A DNA stretch of 64,000 nucleotides from Thermohalobaculum sp963822985 (GCA_963822985.1 CAWGJU010000006.1:62001-126000), one strand, 5' to 3'. Counted from the first letter of the stretch, positions 6,630 through 17,495 are shown. The notes: generated by a model from the letters alone, not told the origin. A program made the numbers and translations.

Positions 6630-9165
6630 TTAAGAACACTTCGAGTGGCCGCAGTCGAGGCAGATCTCGCAGCCCTCGCGCAGCTCGATGTGGAAGCCGC
6701 CGCAGCGCGGGCAGGGTACGGGCACCGGCGGGCCGCCGACGACCGCTGCGGCGGCCCGCCGGGCGGCCGGGTCCTCGGGCAGGCCCAGGCCCTCGCCGCC
6801 GATGAAGCCGATCTCGATCAGGTGGCGCTCGATGACGCCGCCGATCGCTGCCAGGATCGAGGGGACGTATTTGCCCTTGATCCAGGCGCCGCCGCGCGGG
6901 TCGAAGACGGCCTTGAGCTCCTCCACCACGAACGAGACGTCGCCGCCGCGCCGGAACACCGCCGAGATCATCCGCGTCAGCGCGACGGTCCAAGCATAGT
7001 GCTCCATGTTCTTGGAGTTGATGAAGATCTCAAACGGCCGCCGCCGCCCGCCCGTGACGATGTCGTTCATGGTGATGTAGATGGCGTGCGCGCTCTCGGG
7101 CCATTTCAGCTTGTAGGTGACGCCCTCCAGCTCCTCAGGCCGCTCGAGCGGCTCGGAGATGTAAACCACCTCGCCGGGATGGTCTAAGGGGGGAGCCGTC
7201 TCCGGAGCCGTTTGGATCGGCTCGGCGCTTCCCTCACCAAACAAAAGCCATCCAACCGGCACACGATAATGCATCTGCAAGTTTCGGAGCGTCTCGCTTC
7301 GATATCTGACGGACTCCGTGCCTGTATTTGGTTAACTGCGACGTATCAACATCGCAGGCTCTCGCTAATTCGTTCCAGTTGTTGAAAGCTGATCGATCGT
7401 ACGCGTGTCGAAGGCGCGCAGCAGCATCAGCTAAAGCCGGCGTCGAACCCTCGGCCACCGCCAGAACAGCTCCCGTCACCTCGTTCGGCCGGTAGGTCGT
7501 GCAGCCCTTGCAGCCCTGGCGAAACGCCTCGAGGTAGACGTCCTTGAACGCCTCGAAGTCGATCTCGGCCGGCACGTTGATGGTCTTGGAGATGCTGCTG
7601 TCGACATAGCGCTGGGCCACGGCCTGCATCCGGACATGGTCCATGGGCGAGAGCGTCTGCGCGCTGACGAAGCTGTCCGGCAGCTCGGCCTCGCCGCGCA
7701 GCTCGCGCCACCAGGAAACGGCATAGTCGACGACCTCCTCCTCGGTGCGCGAGCCGTCCTTCTGCAGCACCTTGCGCGTGTAGGAGACGGCGAAGATCGG
7801 CTCGATCCCGCTCGAAACATTCCCGGCAAAAAGCGAGATCGTCCCCGTCGGCGCGATCGAGGTCAGCAGCGCGTTGCGGATGCCGTGCCGGGCGATCCCC
7901 TCGCGGATGTCGTCCGGCAACGACCGGATCACCTCGCCCTCGAGATAACGCTCGCGATCGAAGAGCGGGAACGCCCCCTTCTCGCGCGCCAGCTCCACCG
8001 AGGCACGGTAAGCCGCGTCCCGCACCGTGCGCAGCCAGTCCTCGGTGCGTGCCAGCGCCGCTTCGTCGCCATAGCGCAGTCCGCACATCGCGAGTGCGTC
8101 GGCCAGCCCCGTGACGCCGAGCCCGATCCGCCGCTTGGCGCGCGCCTCCTCGGCCTGCTCGGGCAGCGGAAAACGCGAGACGTCGACGACGTCGTCCATC
8201 ATCCGCACGGCCGTGGTCACCAGCTCGACCAGCTCGCCCTCGTCCACCCCTGCCCCCGCCTCGAACGGCGCCCGCACCAACGCCGCGAGGTTCACCGAGC
8301 CCAGCAGGCAGGCACCATAGGGCGGCAGCGGCTGCTCGCCGCAGGGATTGGTCGCGCTGATGGTCTCCGCATACCAGAGGTTGTTCGCCCGGTTGATCCG
8401 GTCGATGAAGATGACGCCCGGCTCGGCATAGTCGTAGGTGGCGCGCATGATCCGGTCCCAGAGGTCGCGCGCCCGCACGGTCCGGTAGGTCTTGCCCTCG
8501 AAGACCAACGGCCAGTCGGCATCGGCCTCCACCGCCGCCATGAAGGCGTCAGTCGCCAGAACGCTCAGGTTAAACATGCGCAACCGGGCCGGGTCCTGCT
8601 TGGCCGAGACGAAGTCCTCGATGTCGGGGTGGTCGCAGCGCAGGGTCGCCATCATGGCGCCCCGCCGGCTGCCCGCCGACATGATCGTCCGGCACATGGC
8701 ATCCCAGACGTCCATGAAGCTGAGCGGGCCGGAGGCATCCGCCCCAACCCCCTCCACCGGCGCCCCGCGCGGGCGGAGCGTCGAGAAGTCATAGCCGATG
8801 CCCCCGCCCTGCTGCATGGTCAGCGCCGCTTCCTTCAGCGCCTGGAAGATGCCCTCCATCGAATTGGGGATCGTCCCCATGACGAAGCAATTGAAGAGCG
8901 TCACCGTGCGCCCGGTGCCGGCGCCGGCCAGGATCCGCCCCGCCGGCAGGAAGCGGAAGCCTTCGAGCGCCCGGTAGAAGCGGTCCTCCCACAGCGCGGG
9001 CTCGGCCTCGACGGCGGCCAGCGCACGCGCGACCCGGCGCCAGCTGTCCTCGACGCCGGCGTCCACCGGCGCGCCCTGGGGATCGCGCAACCGGTACTTC
9101 ATGTCCCAGATCTGCTCCGAGATCGGGGCCGCGAAGAGTGTGCGCGCATCGACGGAATCAGGCAT
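6630..9165 (-). CDS. nrdJ: Adenosylcobalamin-dependent ribonucleotide reductase with embedded HTH (frameshifted)
   Basis: A class II RNR of the NrdJab type, reducing ribonucleotides with a B12-derived radical. Residues 1 to about 573 are the catalytic barrel: NCFVMGTIPNSMEGIF with a substrate-site Cys, QQGGGIGYDFSTLRP, the NPCGEQPLPPYGACLLGS loop with the thiyl Cys, and SIAPTGTISLFAGN. The TSCPD/NrdJb part (VTYKLKWPESAHAIYITMND, INSKNMEHYAWTVALTRMIS) follows, ending in a Cys-rich tail (CPRCGG, CEICLDCGHSKCS). Between them, from about residue 584, lies an XRE-type helix-turn-helix (NWNELARACDVDTSQLTKYR, then GWLLFGEGS) in DNA of about 49% GC. A one-base insertion near 7238-7245 splits the frame inside the HTH; removing one G restores LSCAVGWLLFGEG. 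Two NrdR-like boxes precede the start. Confidence 0.85.
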
Positions 9166-9168
9166 GGG

Positions 9169-9184
9169 ACACCAAATGAAGTGT
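9169..9184 (-). promoter_or_regulatory. NrdR-like box, start-proximal
   Basis: On the coding strand this reads ACACTTCATTTGGTGT, matching 12 of 16 positions of the NrdR box consensus (acaCwAtATaTwGtgt) with both ACAC/GTGT arms intact. It lies 4-19 bases upstream of the nrdJ start codon, where the ribosome-binding site would be. NrdR is the ATP/dATP-sensing repressor of RNR genes; nrdR itself is not in the window. Confidence 0.6.
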
Positions 9185-9201
9185 AGAACGAAGAGAGTAC
9201 A

Positions 9202-9217
9202 TCACAGCATCTTGTGG
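9202..9217 (-). promoter_or_regulatory. NrdR-like box, distal
   Basis: The coding strand contains CACAAGATGCTGTG, 11 of 14 matches to the NrdR core CACAATATATTGTG. Its centre is 33 bp from that of the start-proximal box, close to the three-helical-turn spacing usual for paired NrdR boxes, so the two support each other. Confidence 0.6.
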
Positions 9218-9219
9218 AG

Positions 9220-10074
<855 letters not shown>

Positions 10075-10143
10075 CGCGCCCCCATAGCCTATGATCGCGC
10101 CGCCCGCCTCACTAAATGCGTGGCTCACCCGAGGGCCCGAGCC

Positions 10144-10794
10144 ATGTCCTTTCTCTCGCCCGATGCGACGCAGATGATCGCCGAAGGCGGCTATGCCGCC
10201 GTCGCGATCGCGGTGGCGGTCGAGAGCATGGGCGTCCCCTTCCCCGGCGAGACCACGCTGATCGCAGCCGGCATCTATGCCGGGACGACGGGCGAGCTCG
10301 ACATCGCCATCGTCGTCGCGGCCGCGGTGGCGGGCGCCGTCCTCGGCGACAATCTGGGGTTTCTGATCGGCCGTTGGATCGGCTTCCCTGCGCTGGTCCG
10401 CTATGGGCCGATCGTCGGCATCACCCCGCCCAGGCTACGGCTAGGCCAGTACCTGTTCCTCCGGCACGGCGGCAAGGTCGTCTTCCTCGGCCGCTTCGTC
10501 GCCGTGCTGCGCGTGCTGGCCGCCGTCCTGGCCGGGGCCTGCGGCATGGGCTGGCGCCGCTTCCTCGTCTTCAACGCGGCCGGCGCCGCCGCCTGGGCGT
10601 CGCTCGTCGGCGGGGCCGCCTGGCTGCTCGGCGACGGCGTCCGGTCGCTCGTCGGCCCGGTCGGCGCCCTGCTCTTCGGCGTGGCGGTGGTGCTGGGGCT
10701 TGCCGGCCTACGCTTCGCCCGGCGGCACGAGCGCCGGCTGATCGCGAAGGCCGAGGCGGCGCTGCCGGGCCCGCTGAAGCCGCGGCCCCTCTGA
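10144..10794 (+). CDS. DedA-family membrane protein
   Basis: A 216-residue inner-membrane protein beginning MSFLSPDATQMIAEGGYAAV. The DedA/VTT signature appears as ESMGVPFPGETTLIAAG, GAVLGDNLGFLIGRWIGFPA and the FLGRFVAVLRVLAAVLAGAC motif with its conserved arginines. Four to five hydrophobic segments are evident. Relatives act as lipid scramblases or flippases (undecaprenyl phosphate recycling in some) and influence membrane potential; the substrate here is not inferable. The ATG at 10144 is the natural start; the same frame stays open upstream only by antisense of the pseudouridine synthase gene. tadA follows 46 bases later in the same direction. Confidence 0.88.
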   Translation: MSFLSPDATQMIAEGGYAAVAIAVAVESMGVPFPGETTLIAAGIYAGTTGELDIAIVVAAAVAGAVLGDNLGFLIGRWIGFPALVRYGPIVGITPPRLRLGQYLFLRHGGKVVFLGRFVAVLRVLAAVLAGACGMGWRRFLVFNAAGAAAWASLVGGAAWLLGDGVRSLVGPVGALLFGVAVVLGLAGLRFARRHERRLIAKAEAALPGPLKPRPL

Positions 10795-10840
10795 GCGGTC
10801 CCGCTGGCCTCAGCCGGCCATCGCCCCTACCCTGCAGCCG

Positions 10841-11287
10841 ATGTTCCAGGGCCACATGGACCGCGCGCTCGCCGAGGCGCGCGCCGCCGCCCGGCGTGGC
10901 GAGACGCCCGTCGGCGCCGTGCTCTCGGCGCCGGACGGAGCCGTGCTCGCCGCCGACGGCAACCGCGTGCGCGAGCTGCGCGACCCCAGCGCGCATGCCG
11001 AGATGCTGGTGATCCGCGCCGCCGCGGCCGCGCTCGGGCGCGAGCGGCTGACCGGCTGCGGCCTGACCGTCACGCTCGAGCCCTGCCCGATGTGCGCCGG
11101 CGCCATCTCCTTGGCCCGGATCGCCCGGCTCTGGTACGGCGCGCCCGACGCGAAGGGGGGCGGCGTCGAGCACGGCCCCCGGGTCTTCGCCCAACCGACC
11201 TGCCATCACAGTCCGGCCGTCTATGGCGGCATCGCCGAACGCGCCTGCGCAGCCCTGCTGACCGAGTTCTTCCGCACCCTGCGCTGA
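10841..11287 (+). CDS. tadA: tRNA-specific adenosine deaminase
   Basis: A 148-residue zinc deaminase that converts A34 of tRNA-Arg(ACG) to inosine. The two family signatures are present: SAHAEMLVI (zinc His and catalytic Glu) and LEPCPMCAGAIS (two zinc cysteines). The downstream RLWYGAPDAKGGGVEHGPRV stretch fits TadA rather than free cytidine deaminases. Length is standard and the frame is intact. It follows dedA and probably shares its transcript. Confidence 0.92.
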   Translation: MFQGHMDRALAEARAAARRGETPVGAVLSAPDGAVLAADGNRVRELRDPSAHAEMLVIRAAAAALGRERLTGCGLTVTLEPCPMCAGAISLARIARLWYGAPDAKGGGVEHGPRVFAQPTCHHSPAVYGGIAERACAALLTEFFRTLR

Positions 11288-11417
11288 CCACCCCCAAGAC
11301 GGAGCAGCAACCCTCCGTACGTGCTTCCCCCCCCCGGCCGGCGGGAGGATCAGGGAGGGGGCTCCGCCGGGGGCGCCCAGAGTGGACGCCCCCGGCCCCC
11401 CGTCCTATCGTCCGTGC

Positions 11418-12634
11418 ATGGAACATACGGACATCCTCGTCGCCGGCGGCGGCATCGCAGGCCTTTCCGCTGCCGTACGCCTCGGCGTCGACGGGCGCGG
11501 CGTCACGCTGGTCGACCCCGCCCCGGCCGAGGCCGGCGCCGGCCACGATTTGCGCACCACCGCCTTCCTGCAGCCCGCCATCGCCACCCTGACCCTCGCC
11601 GGCGCCTGGGCGGCGATGCAGGCGGCCGGCGCCGAGCTGCGCACCATGCGCATCGTCGACGCCGGCGGCCGCGTCCACCGGCCGCGTGCCACCGCCGACT
11701 TCACCGGCGCCGAGACCGGGCACGGCCTTTTTGGCTGGAACGTGCCGAACCGCGCCGCGCGCCGCGCGCTCCTCGAGCGGCTGGCGCAGATGCCGAACGT
11801 CCGGCTGCGCCAGGGCACGGCGGTCGAGCGCTACCTGCCCCGGCTCGACGCGGCGCTGGTCCGCCTCTCGGATGGCGGGACGCTGGCGGCGAAGCTGGTG
11901 GTCGCCGCCGACGGGCGCGAATTCGACGCTCCGCCGGCTGGCCGGCATTCGGCACCAGCGGTGGAGCTATGGCCAGAGGGCGCTGGTCTTCGCCGTCACG
12001 CATCCCGACCCGCACGGGGGCGTCTCGACCGAGATCCACCGCACCGGCGGACCGCTGACGCTGGTGCCGATGCCGGACCAGCCCTATGAGGGCCCCCATG
12101 ACGGCCCCCAGCACGGCGGTGGCCGGCCCTGCTCATCCGTCGTGTGGATGGTGCCGGGCGCGCGCGCAGCCGAGCTCGCCGCGCTGGACGACGCCGCCCT
12201 CGGCGCCGAGCTGACCGCCGAGACGATGGGCCTTTTCGGCCCGCTCGCCGTCGCCTCGCCGCGCGCCGCCTGGCCGATCATCAGCCAGGTGGCGCTGCGC
12301 CTCGCCGCGCCCCGCCTCGCGCTGGTCGCCGAGGCGGCGCATGTCGTGCCGCCGATCGGCGCGCAGGGCCTGAACATGAGCCTCGCCGATATCGAGCAGC
12401 TGGCCCGCGCGACCGAAAACGCCCCCGACCCCGGCGCCCGCGCGCCCCTGACCCGCTACGAGCGCCAGCAGATGCCGGCGATCCTCGCCCGCGTCGCTGG
12501 CGTCGACGTGCTGAACCGCGCCGCGCGGGCCGAGGCCCAGCCGCTGCGCGACCTGCGCGGCCCTGGGGCTCGGCGCCATCGACCGCATCGGCCCGCTCCG
12601 CCGCCTCGCCATCCGCGCCGGCATGGGTGGGTGA
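11418..12634 (+). CDS. UbiH/COQ6-family FAD-dependent hydroxylase (frameshifted)
   Basis: About 405 residues once two frameshifts are corrected. The N-terminus has the FAD-binding GxGxxG fold (DILVAGGGIAGLSAAVRLG); the C-terminal half has RALVFAVTHPDPHGGVSTEI and the second FAD motif RLALVAEAAHVVPPIGAQGL with the GxN (GLNMSLADIEQL) region typical of UbiH/UbiF/VisC enzymes, which hydroxylate the ubiquinone ring. An extra T near 11922 (GAATTCG for GAATCG) and an extra base near 12556 (DLRGPGARRH against the expected DLRALGLGAIDRIG) break the frame. Which ring position it acts on cannot be told. It lies downstream of tadA with about 130 bases between. Confidence 0.8.
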
Positions 12635-12663
12635 TTCGCGGGCTTCGGCCGCGGCCCCGCCCG

Positions 12664-12770
12664 TTATCCACAGCCTCGCTGTTCACAACCTGTGCCTGTG
12701 CTGTGGACGCTTGTGCTTGATCACAGGCCGGCTGTCGACAAGCCGTGGAAATGCTGTGGGAGAGCGCGAT
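12664..12770. promoter_or_regulatory. DnaA-box-like cluster
   Basis: TTATCCACA at 12664-12672 is a perfect consensus DnaA box. Over the next hundred bases further TGTGGA/TCCACA-type words occur (about 12701, 12746 and 12755), each matching only 6-7 of 9 positions. The stretch lies in a non-coding gap between the hydroxylase and the nrdJ-2 transcript end. It could titrate DnaA or be coincidence; there is no AT-rich unwinding region or dnaA/hemE neighbour to argue for an origin. Confidence 0.3.
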
Positions 12771-12867
12771 CCCCGTTGATCGCCGCGCCCTTTCGGCGTC
12801 CTCATCGTCGTCGACAGTTTCGAGCGGAGTGCGGCCTACCCGCGGAAGTCGGAGGTGCCGCGGGCCC

Positions 12868-12901
12868 AAGGAGCCAGGGGAAGGCAGCCCCTGGCTTCCT
12901 T
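12868..12901. repeat. Strong hairpin in the spacer
   Basis: GCCAGGGG and CCCCTGGC pair around an AAGGCAG loop, extended by outer AAGG/CCTT. There is no T-run on either side, so it may be a structural or repeat element rather than a classic terminator. It sits between the end of the hydroxylase gene and the terminator of the opposing transcript. Confidence 0.5.
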
Positions 12902-12965
12902 GCGCCCGGAGCTCAGACGCTCGCCCGTAATGACCCTGCCGACCGGCCCGACCGGCCGGCGCAAT

Positions 12966-12996
12966 GAAGAAGGGGAGAGCCGTTACGGCTCCCCCC
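12966..12996 (-). terminator. Rho-independent terminator for the nrdJ-2 transcript
   Basis: On the minus strand GGGGGGAGCCGTAACGGCTC is followed by TCCCC and then TTCTTCATT. This gives a GC-rich stem with a two- to four-base loop and a T-rich tail, about 115 bases beyond the stop of the small zinc-motif gene. Confidence 0.6.
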
Positions 12997-13111
12997 TCAG
13001 GTCCTTGGTTCAGGCTTCTCGTTCGGACCGTTTTTGCTGCTCGATGGTCTCGCCTGCGGCCTGATCCCTTCGCGGGCGCACCGGCATCCCCCGCCGGCGC
13101 CACCCTCCCCC

Positions 13112-13357
13112 TTACTGGTCGCCCCGCGGGTAGCACCCGTTCCGGTTGCGCTGCGGCAGCGGGATGCCCCGCGCCGCCAGATGCGATTCGAGGCGCTCGT
13201 CCCATTCCGGCGACCAGCCATTCCAGTTGTCGATCCAGCAGGCCCGGCAGACGAGCAGCTGATACCGCTTGATCAGCCGCCCCTCGAAGATGTGCGGCCC
13301 GAAGCGAAACCCGCAGCCGCAGATCTGGCATTTCTGCTGGAACTTCGCGTCGTACAT
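13112..13357 (-). CDS. Small CxxC protein downstream of nrdJ-2
   Basis: An 81-residue protein with two cysteine pairs, CQICGC near residue 10 and CRAC near residue 37, that would bind one zinc. The remainder is rich in Trp and Arg (DNWNGWSPEWDERLESHLAA). It starts 55 bases after the nrdJ-2 stop on the same strand and ends before a terminator, so it is probably the distal gene of that transcript. I do not recognise the family. Co-transcription with a class II reductase suggests, but does not show, a linked role. Confidence 0.6.
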   Translation of the reverse strand: MYDAKFQQKCQICGCGFRFGPHIFEGRLIKRYQLLVCRACWIDNWNGWSPEWDERLESHLAARGIPLPQRNRNGCYPRGDQ

Positions 13358-13412
13358 GTCCCGAGAGCCCCTAAAACACGCTATGCGTCCTTGAGAGGCA
13401 TAATCCGTGCCA

Positions 13413-16400
13413 TCAGCTGCAGCCGCTCGTGGCGCCGCAGCTGTCGCACTTCATGCAGGTGCCGTTGCGCACCAGCGTGAAGTTGCCGCATTCGCCGCAG
13501 GCGTCGCCCTCATAGCCCTTCATGCGCGCCTCGGCCCGGCGGTCGATGGCCACCGCGCCGGCCGCGCCGATGGCGGCGGTCGCGGCAATGATCGCCCCGG
13601 GGGCCGCGCCGGCTATGGCCGCGCTCATCACCGCCGGCTGGCCCTGGCCGCCGCTCAGCACCAGGAACTCCTTGGGCAGCCGCTTGCGGTGGAAGCCCGA
13701 GGACGCCATGCGCTTGACCAGCTCGATGGCCCCCTGCCCGCCGGCCTGGCCGCCCGATGCGTCATCCGCCGTGGCCGGCGTCCCTTCGGCGATGCCGCCG
13801 CCGATCGCGTCGAAGCGCTGCCCCTCGGGCTCGACATGGGCGAGGTCCGAGCGGTCGAGATAGCTGACCGCCAGCTCACGGAAGATGTAGTCGAGGATCG
13901 AGGTCGCGTTCTTGATGTTGTCGTTGCCGCTGACAACGCCCGCCGGCTCGAAGCGGGTGAAGGTGAAGGCCTCGACGAACTCCTCGAGCGGCACCCCGTA
14001 TTGCAGGCCCATCGAGACGGCGATGGCAAAGTTGTTCATCATCGCCCGGAAGGCCGCGCCCTCCTTGTGCATGTCGATGAAGATCTCGCCCAGGCGCCCG
14101 TCCTCGAACTCGCCGGTGTGCAGATAGACCTTGTGGCCGCCGACGATGGCCTTCTGGATATAGCCCTTGCGCCGGTGCGGCAGCCGCTCGCGATCGCCCT
14201 TGGTCTCGCGGACGATCACCTTCTCGACGATCTTCTCGGCGAAGACGACGGTCTTCTCGACGCCCTCCGCCTCCTCGATCTCCTCTACCTCGTCGATCAG
14301 CGCCGACGACAGCGGCTGGCTGAGCTTGGAGCCGTCGCGGTAGAGCGCGTTGGCCTTGAGCCCCAGCCGCCACGACATCCGGTAGGCGTCGAGGCAGTCG
14401 GCGATCGTCGCCGCGTTCGGCATGTTGATGGTCTTCGAGATCGCGCCCGAGATGAAGGGTTGCGCGGCCGCCATCATCCGGATGTGGCTCTCGACGCCGA
14501 GATAGCGCTTGCCCGTCCGCCCGCAGGGATTGGCGCAGTCAAAGACGGGCAGATGCTCAGGGCGGAGGCCCGGCGCGCCCTCCAGCGTCATGGTCCCGCA
14601 GATGTGGATGTTGGCCGCGTCGATCTCGGCCGCCGTGAAGCCTATGGCGCGCAGCAGGTCGAAGCCCGGCGCCGCCATCGCCGCGCGGTCGAGCCCCAAG
14701 GTCTGCTCGCAGAACTCGGCGCCCAGCGTCCACGGGTTGAAGACGAAGCGGATGTCGAATGCCGATTCCAGCGCCGCCTCGACCTTGGCGAACTCGTCGG
14801 GCCCGAAACCCAGCAGCTTCAGCCGCTCGGGCGTCACGCCGGGCGCGTCCTCCAGCCGGCCGCGGCCGACCGCATAGGCGACGATCGCGTCGATCTCGTC
14901 ATCGAGATAGCCCAGCGTTGCCAGCGCGCTCGGCACGGCGCGATTGATGATCTTGAAATAGCCGCCGCCCGCCAGCTTCTTGAACTTGACCAGCGCGAAG
15001 TCCGGCTCGATCCCGGTCGTGTCGCAGTCCATGACCAGGCCGATCGTCCCGGTCGGCGCGATCACGCTGGCCTGCGCATTCCGATAGCCGTGCTTTTCCC
15101 CCAGCTCCACCGCCTGGTCCCAAAGGGCCCGGGCGCGGGCCACGAGGCCAGCGTCCGGGCAGGTGGCCGCATCAAGCGGCACAGGGAGAGTCGCCAGTCC
15201 TTCGTACCCGCCGGTCTCGGACATGGCCGCCCGGCGGTGGTTGCGCATGACGCGCAGCATGTGCTCGGCATTCGCCGCATAACCGGGGAATGCGCCGAGC
15301 TCGCCCGCCATCTCGGCCGAGGTCGCATAGGCCGCCCCCGTCAGGATGGCCGACAACGCCCCGCAGAGCGCCCGCCCCTCGTCCGAGTCGTAGGACAGGC
15401 CCAGCGTCATCAGCAGCCCGCCGAGATTGGCATAGCCGAGGCCCAGCGTGCGGTACTCGTAGGAAAGCTGCGCGATCTCCTTCGAGGGGAACTGCGCCAT
15501 CAGCACGCTGATCTCGAGCGTCACCGTCCAGAGACGGGCCGCGTGCTCGTAGCCTTTCGGCGTCGAAGCCGTCCTCGCCCAGGAACTCGAGCAGGTTCAG
15601 CGACGCCAGATTGCAGGCCGTGTCGTCGAGGAACATGTATTCCGAGCACGGATTCGAGGCGCGGATCGGCCCGCTCGCCGGGCAGGTGTGCCAGTCGTTG
15701 ATCGTGTCGTGGAACTGCACGCCGGGATCGGCGCAGGCCCAGGCGGCGTGGCCGATCTGCTCCCACAGCTCGCGCGCCTTCAGGGTCTTGGCGACCTTGC
15801 CGTCCGTGCGCCGGACCAGCTCCCAGTCGGCATCCGCCTCGACGGCGCGCAGGAAGGCGTCGGTGACGCGCACCGAGTTGTTCGAGTTCTGGCCCGAGAC
15901 GGTCAGGTAGGCCTCCGAATCCCAGTCCGTGTCGAAGACCGGAAACTCGATTTGCGCGCATTCCTTGCGTCGCGTATTGCAGAACGCGCTTGACCATCGC
16001 CTCGGGGATCGCCGCCTTGCGCGCCGCCCGCATCGCCGCCTTCAGGCCGGGGTTCTTCGCCGGGTCGACCGCGTCGGCTTGCGAGCCGTCCCAGGCGGCG
16101 ACCGCCGCCAGCACCTCGTTCAGCCGCTCCTGGTGCAGCTTGGAGCCCGCGACCAGTGCCGCGACCTTCTGCTCCTCGCGCACCTTCCAGTTGACGAATT
16201 CCTCGATGTCAGGGTGGTCGAGGTCGCAGATCACCATCTTCGCCGCGCGCCTGGTGGTGCCGCCCGACTTGATCGCGCCGGCCGCCCGGTCGCCAATCTT
16301 CAGGAAGGACATGAGGCCGGAGGACTTGCCGCCGCCGCCCAGCTTCTCATTCGCGGCGCGCAAGGAGGAGAAGTTCGTCCCCGTGCCCGAGCCGTACTTG

Positions 16401-17074
16401 AAGAGCCGCGCCTCGCGGTTCCACAGGTCCATGATGCCGCCCTCGTTGACGAGGTCGTCCTGCACGGACTGGATGAAGCAGGCATGCGGCTGCGGGTGCT
16501 CGTAGGCGCTGGTCGCGCGCACCAGCTCGCCCGTTTGGTAGTCGACGTAGAAATGCCCCTGGCTCGGCCCGTCGATGCCATAGGCCCAGTGCAGCCCGGT
16601 GTTGAACCATTGCGGGCTGTTCGGCGCCGCCATCTGCGCCGCCAGCATGTAGCGCATCTCGTCATGATAGGCGGCGGCGGCCGCCTCGGACGAGAAATAG
16701 CCGCCCTTCCAGCCCCAATAGGCCCAGGTACCGGCCATCCGGTCGAAGACCTGGGCGGCCGAGGTCTCGCCGCCGAACCGCTCGCCCTCGGGCAGCTTGG
16801 CCAGCGCCGCCTCGTCCGGCACCGAGCGCCACAGGAAGGACGGCACGCCCTTCTCGCGCACCCGCTTTGTCGCCGCCGGCACGCCCGCCTTGCGGAAGTA
16901 TTTCTGCGCCAGCACGTCGGCGGCGACCTGGCTCCACGCCGCAGGCACCTCGAAGCCTTCCAGCCGGAAGACGACGGACCCGTCCGGATTGCGGATCTCG
17001 GAGGTCGCCTGCCGGAACGGGACGCCCGCATAGGGCGACTGGGCGGCTTGGGTGAACTTGCGGTCGATCTTCAT
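13413..17074 (-). CDS. nrdJ: Second adenosylcobalamin-dependent ribonucleotide reductase, long form (frameshifted)
   Basis: A class II RNR of about 1,220 residues, the long form common in alphaproteobacteria. The N-terminal part starts MKIDRKFTQAAQSPYAGVPF after a GAGGGAC site. It has NSPQWFNTGLHWAYG, LFKYGSGTGTNFSSLR and the substrate-loop SNPCSEYMFLDDTACNLASL with the thiyl Cys. The remainder has SVIAPTGTIGLVMDCDTTG, ISKTINMPNAATIADCLDAY, the TSCPD-like KVYLHTGEFEDGRLGEIFID and NDNIKNATSILDYIFRELA, and a C-terminal CGECGNFTL...CMKCDSCGATSGCS redox/zinc tail. Frameshifts near 15970 and 15545 split it into three frames. No B12 riboswitch is apparent upstream; one NrdR-like box lies about 150 bases upstream. 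Confidence 0.87.
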
Positions 17075-17222
17075 CTGTCCCTCGTTCCTCGCGCCGCTGC
17101 CGGCGACTCGTTCTCCGTCCCGGCGGTCGCCCGCCGGACCCGGCCGGTTGCCCGGCCGGCGCGTTGAACGTCTGCTGTTTCTGATCCCGCACTGGGGCGG
17201 GTCCTCTAGATCCCGAGCCGCT

Positions 17223-17236
17223 CACCAGATGTTGTG
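17223..17236 (-). promoter_or_regulatory. Single NrdR-like box upstream of nrdJ-2
   Basis: CACCAGATGTTGTG matches 11 of 14 positions of the core CACAATATATTGTG. No second box at 31-33 bp on either side was found, so support is weaker than for the first nrdJ. Confidence 0.35.
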
Positions 17237-17495
17237 GCCGCCGCTTCGGTGACTTCAACCTGGAGGGAATCAGTGATTCCGGTCAACTATAATCTCGTCT
17301 TGCGCACCACATTTTGGGGCCGGCGGCACACTACTTACCAAGGATGGTAGAACATTCCGCGAACATGGTAATCTCCGGGTAACGACTGTGCCGTTTTCGG
17401 CCGGCCCGACTCCCGATGCGCGTGACTTCCGAATTCCGCATCGAGGGCGCCGAGTAGGGCAGTATCGAAGCCAATCGGCTCGTCCAGGCGCCATC

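Noticed and set aside
7636..9186. 516-aa open frame on the plus strand
   Set aside because: Antisense shadow of the first nrdJ; no recognisable domain.
12660..12800. Chromosome origin
   Set aside because: One perfect DnaA box and weak words only; no AT-rich unwinding element and no origin-linked genes such as dnaA, hemE or parAB nearby.
13407..15701. 764-aa open frame on the plus strand opposite nrdJ-2
   Set aside because: It is the antisense of a well-conserved reductase; its composition (His/Arg/Ala-rich) is that of a shadow frame in high-GC DNA.
17075..17400. Cobalamin riboswitch upstream of the B12-dependent RNR
   Set aside because: Looked for a B12-box-like core and flanking helices on the minus strand; nothing convincing. 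Class II RNRs here seem to use NrdR boxes instead.
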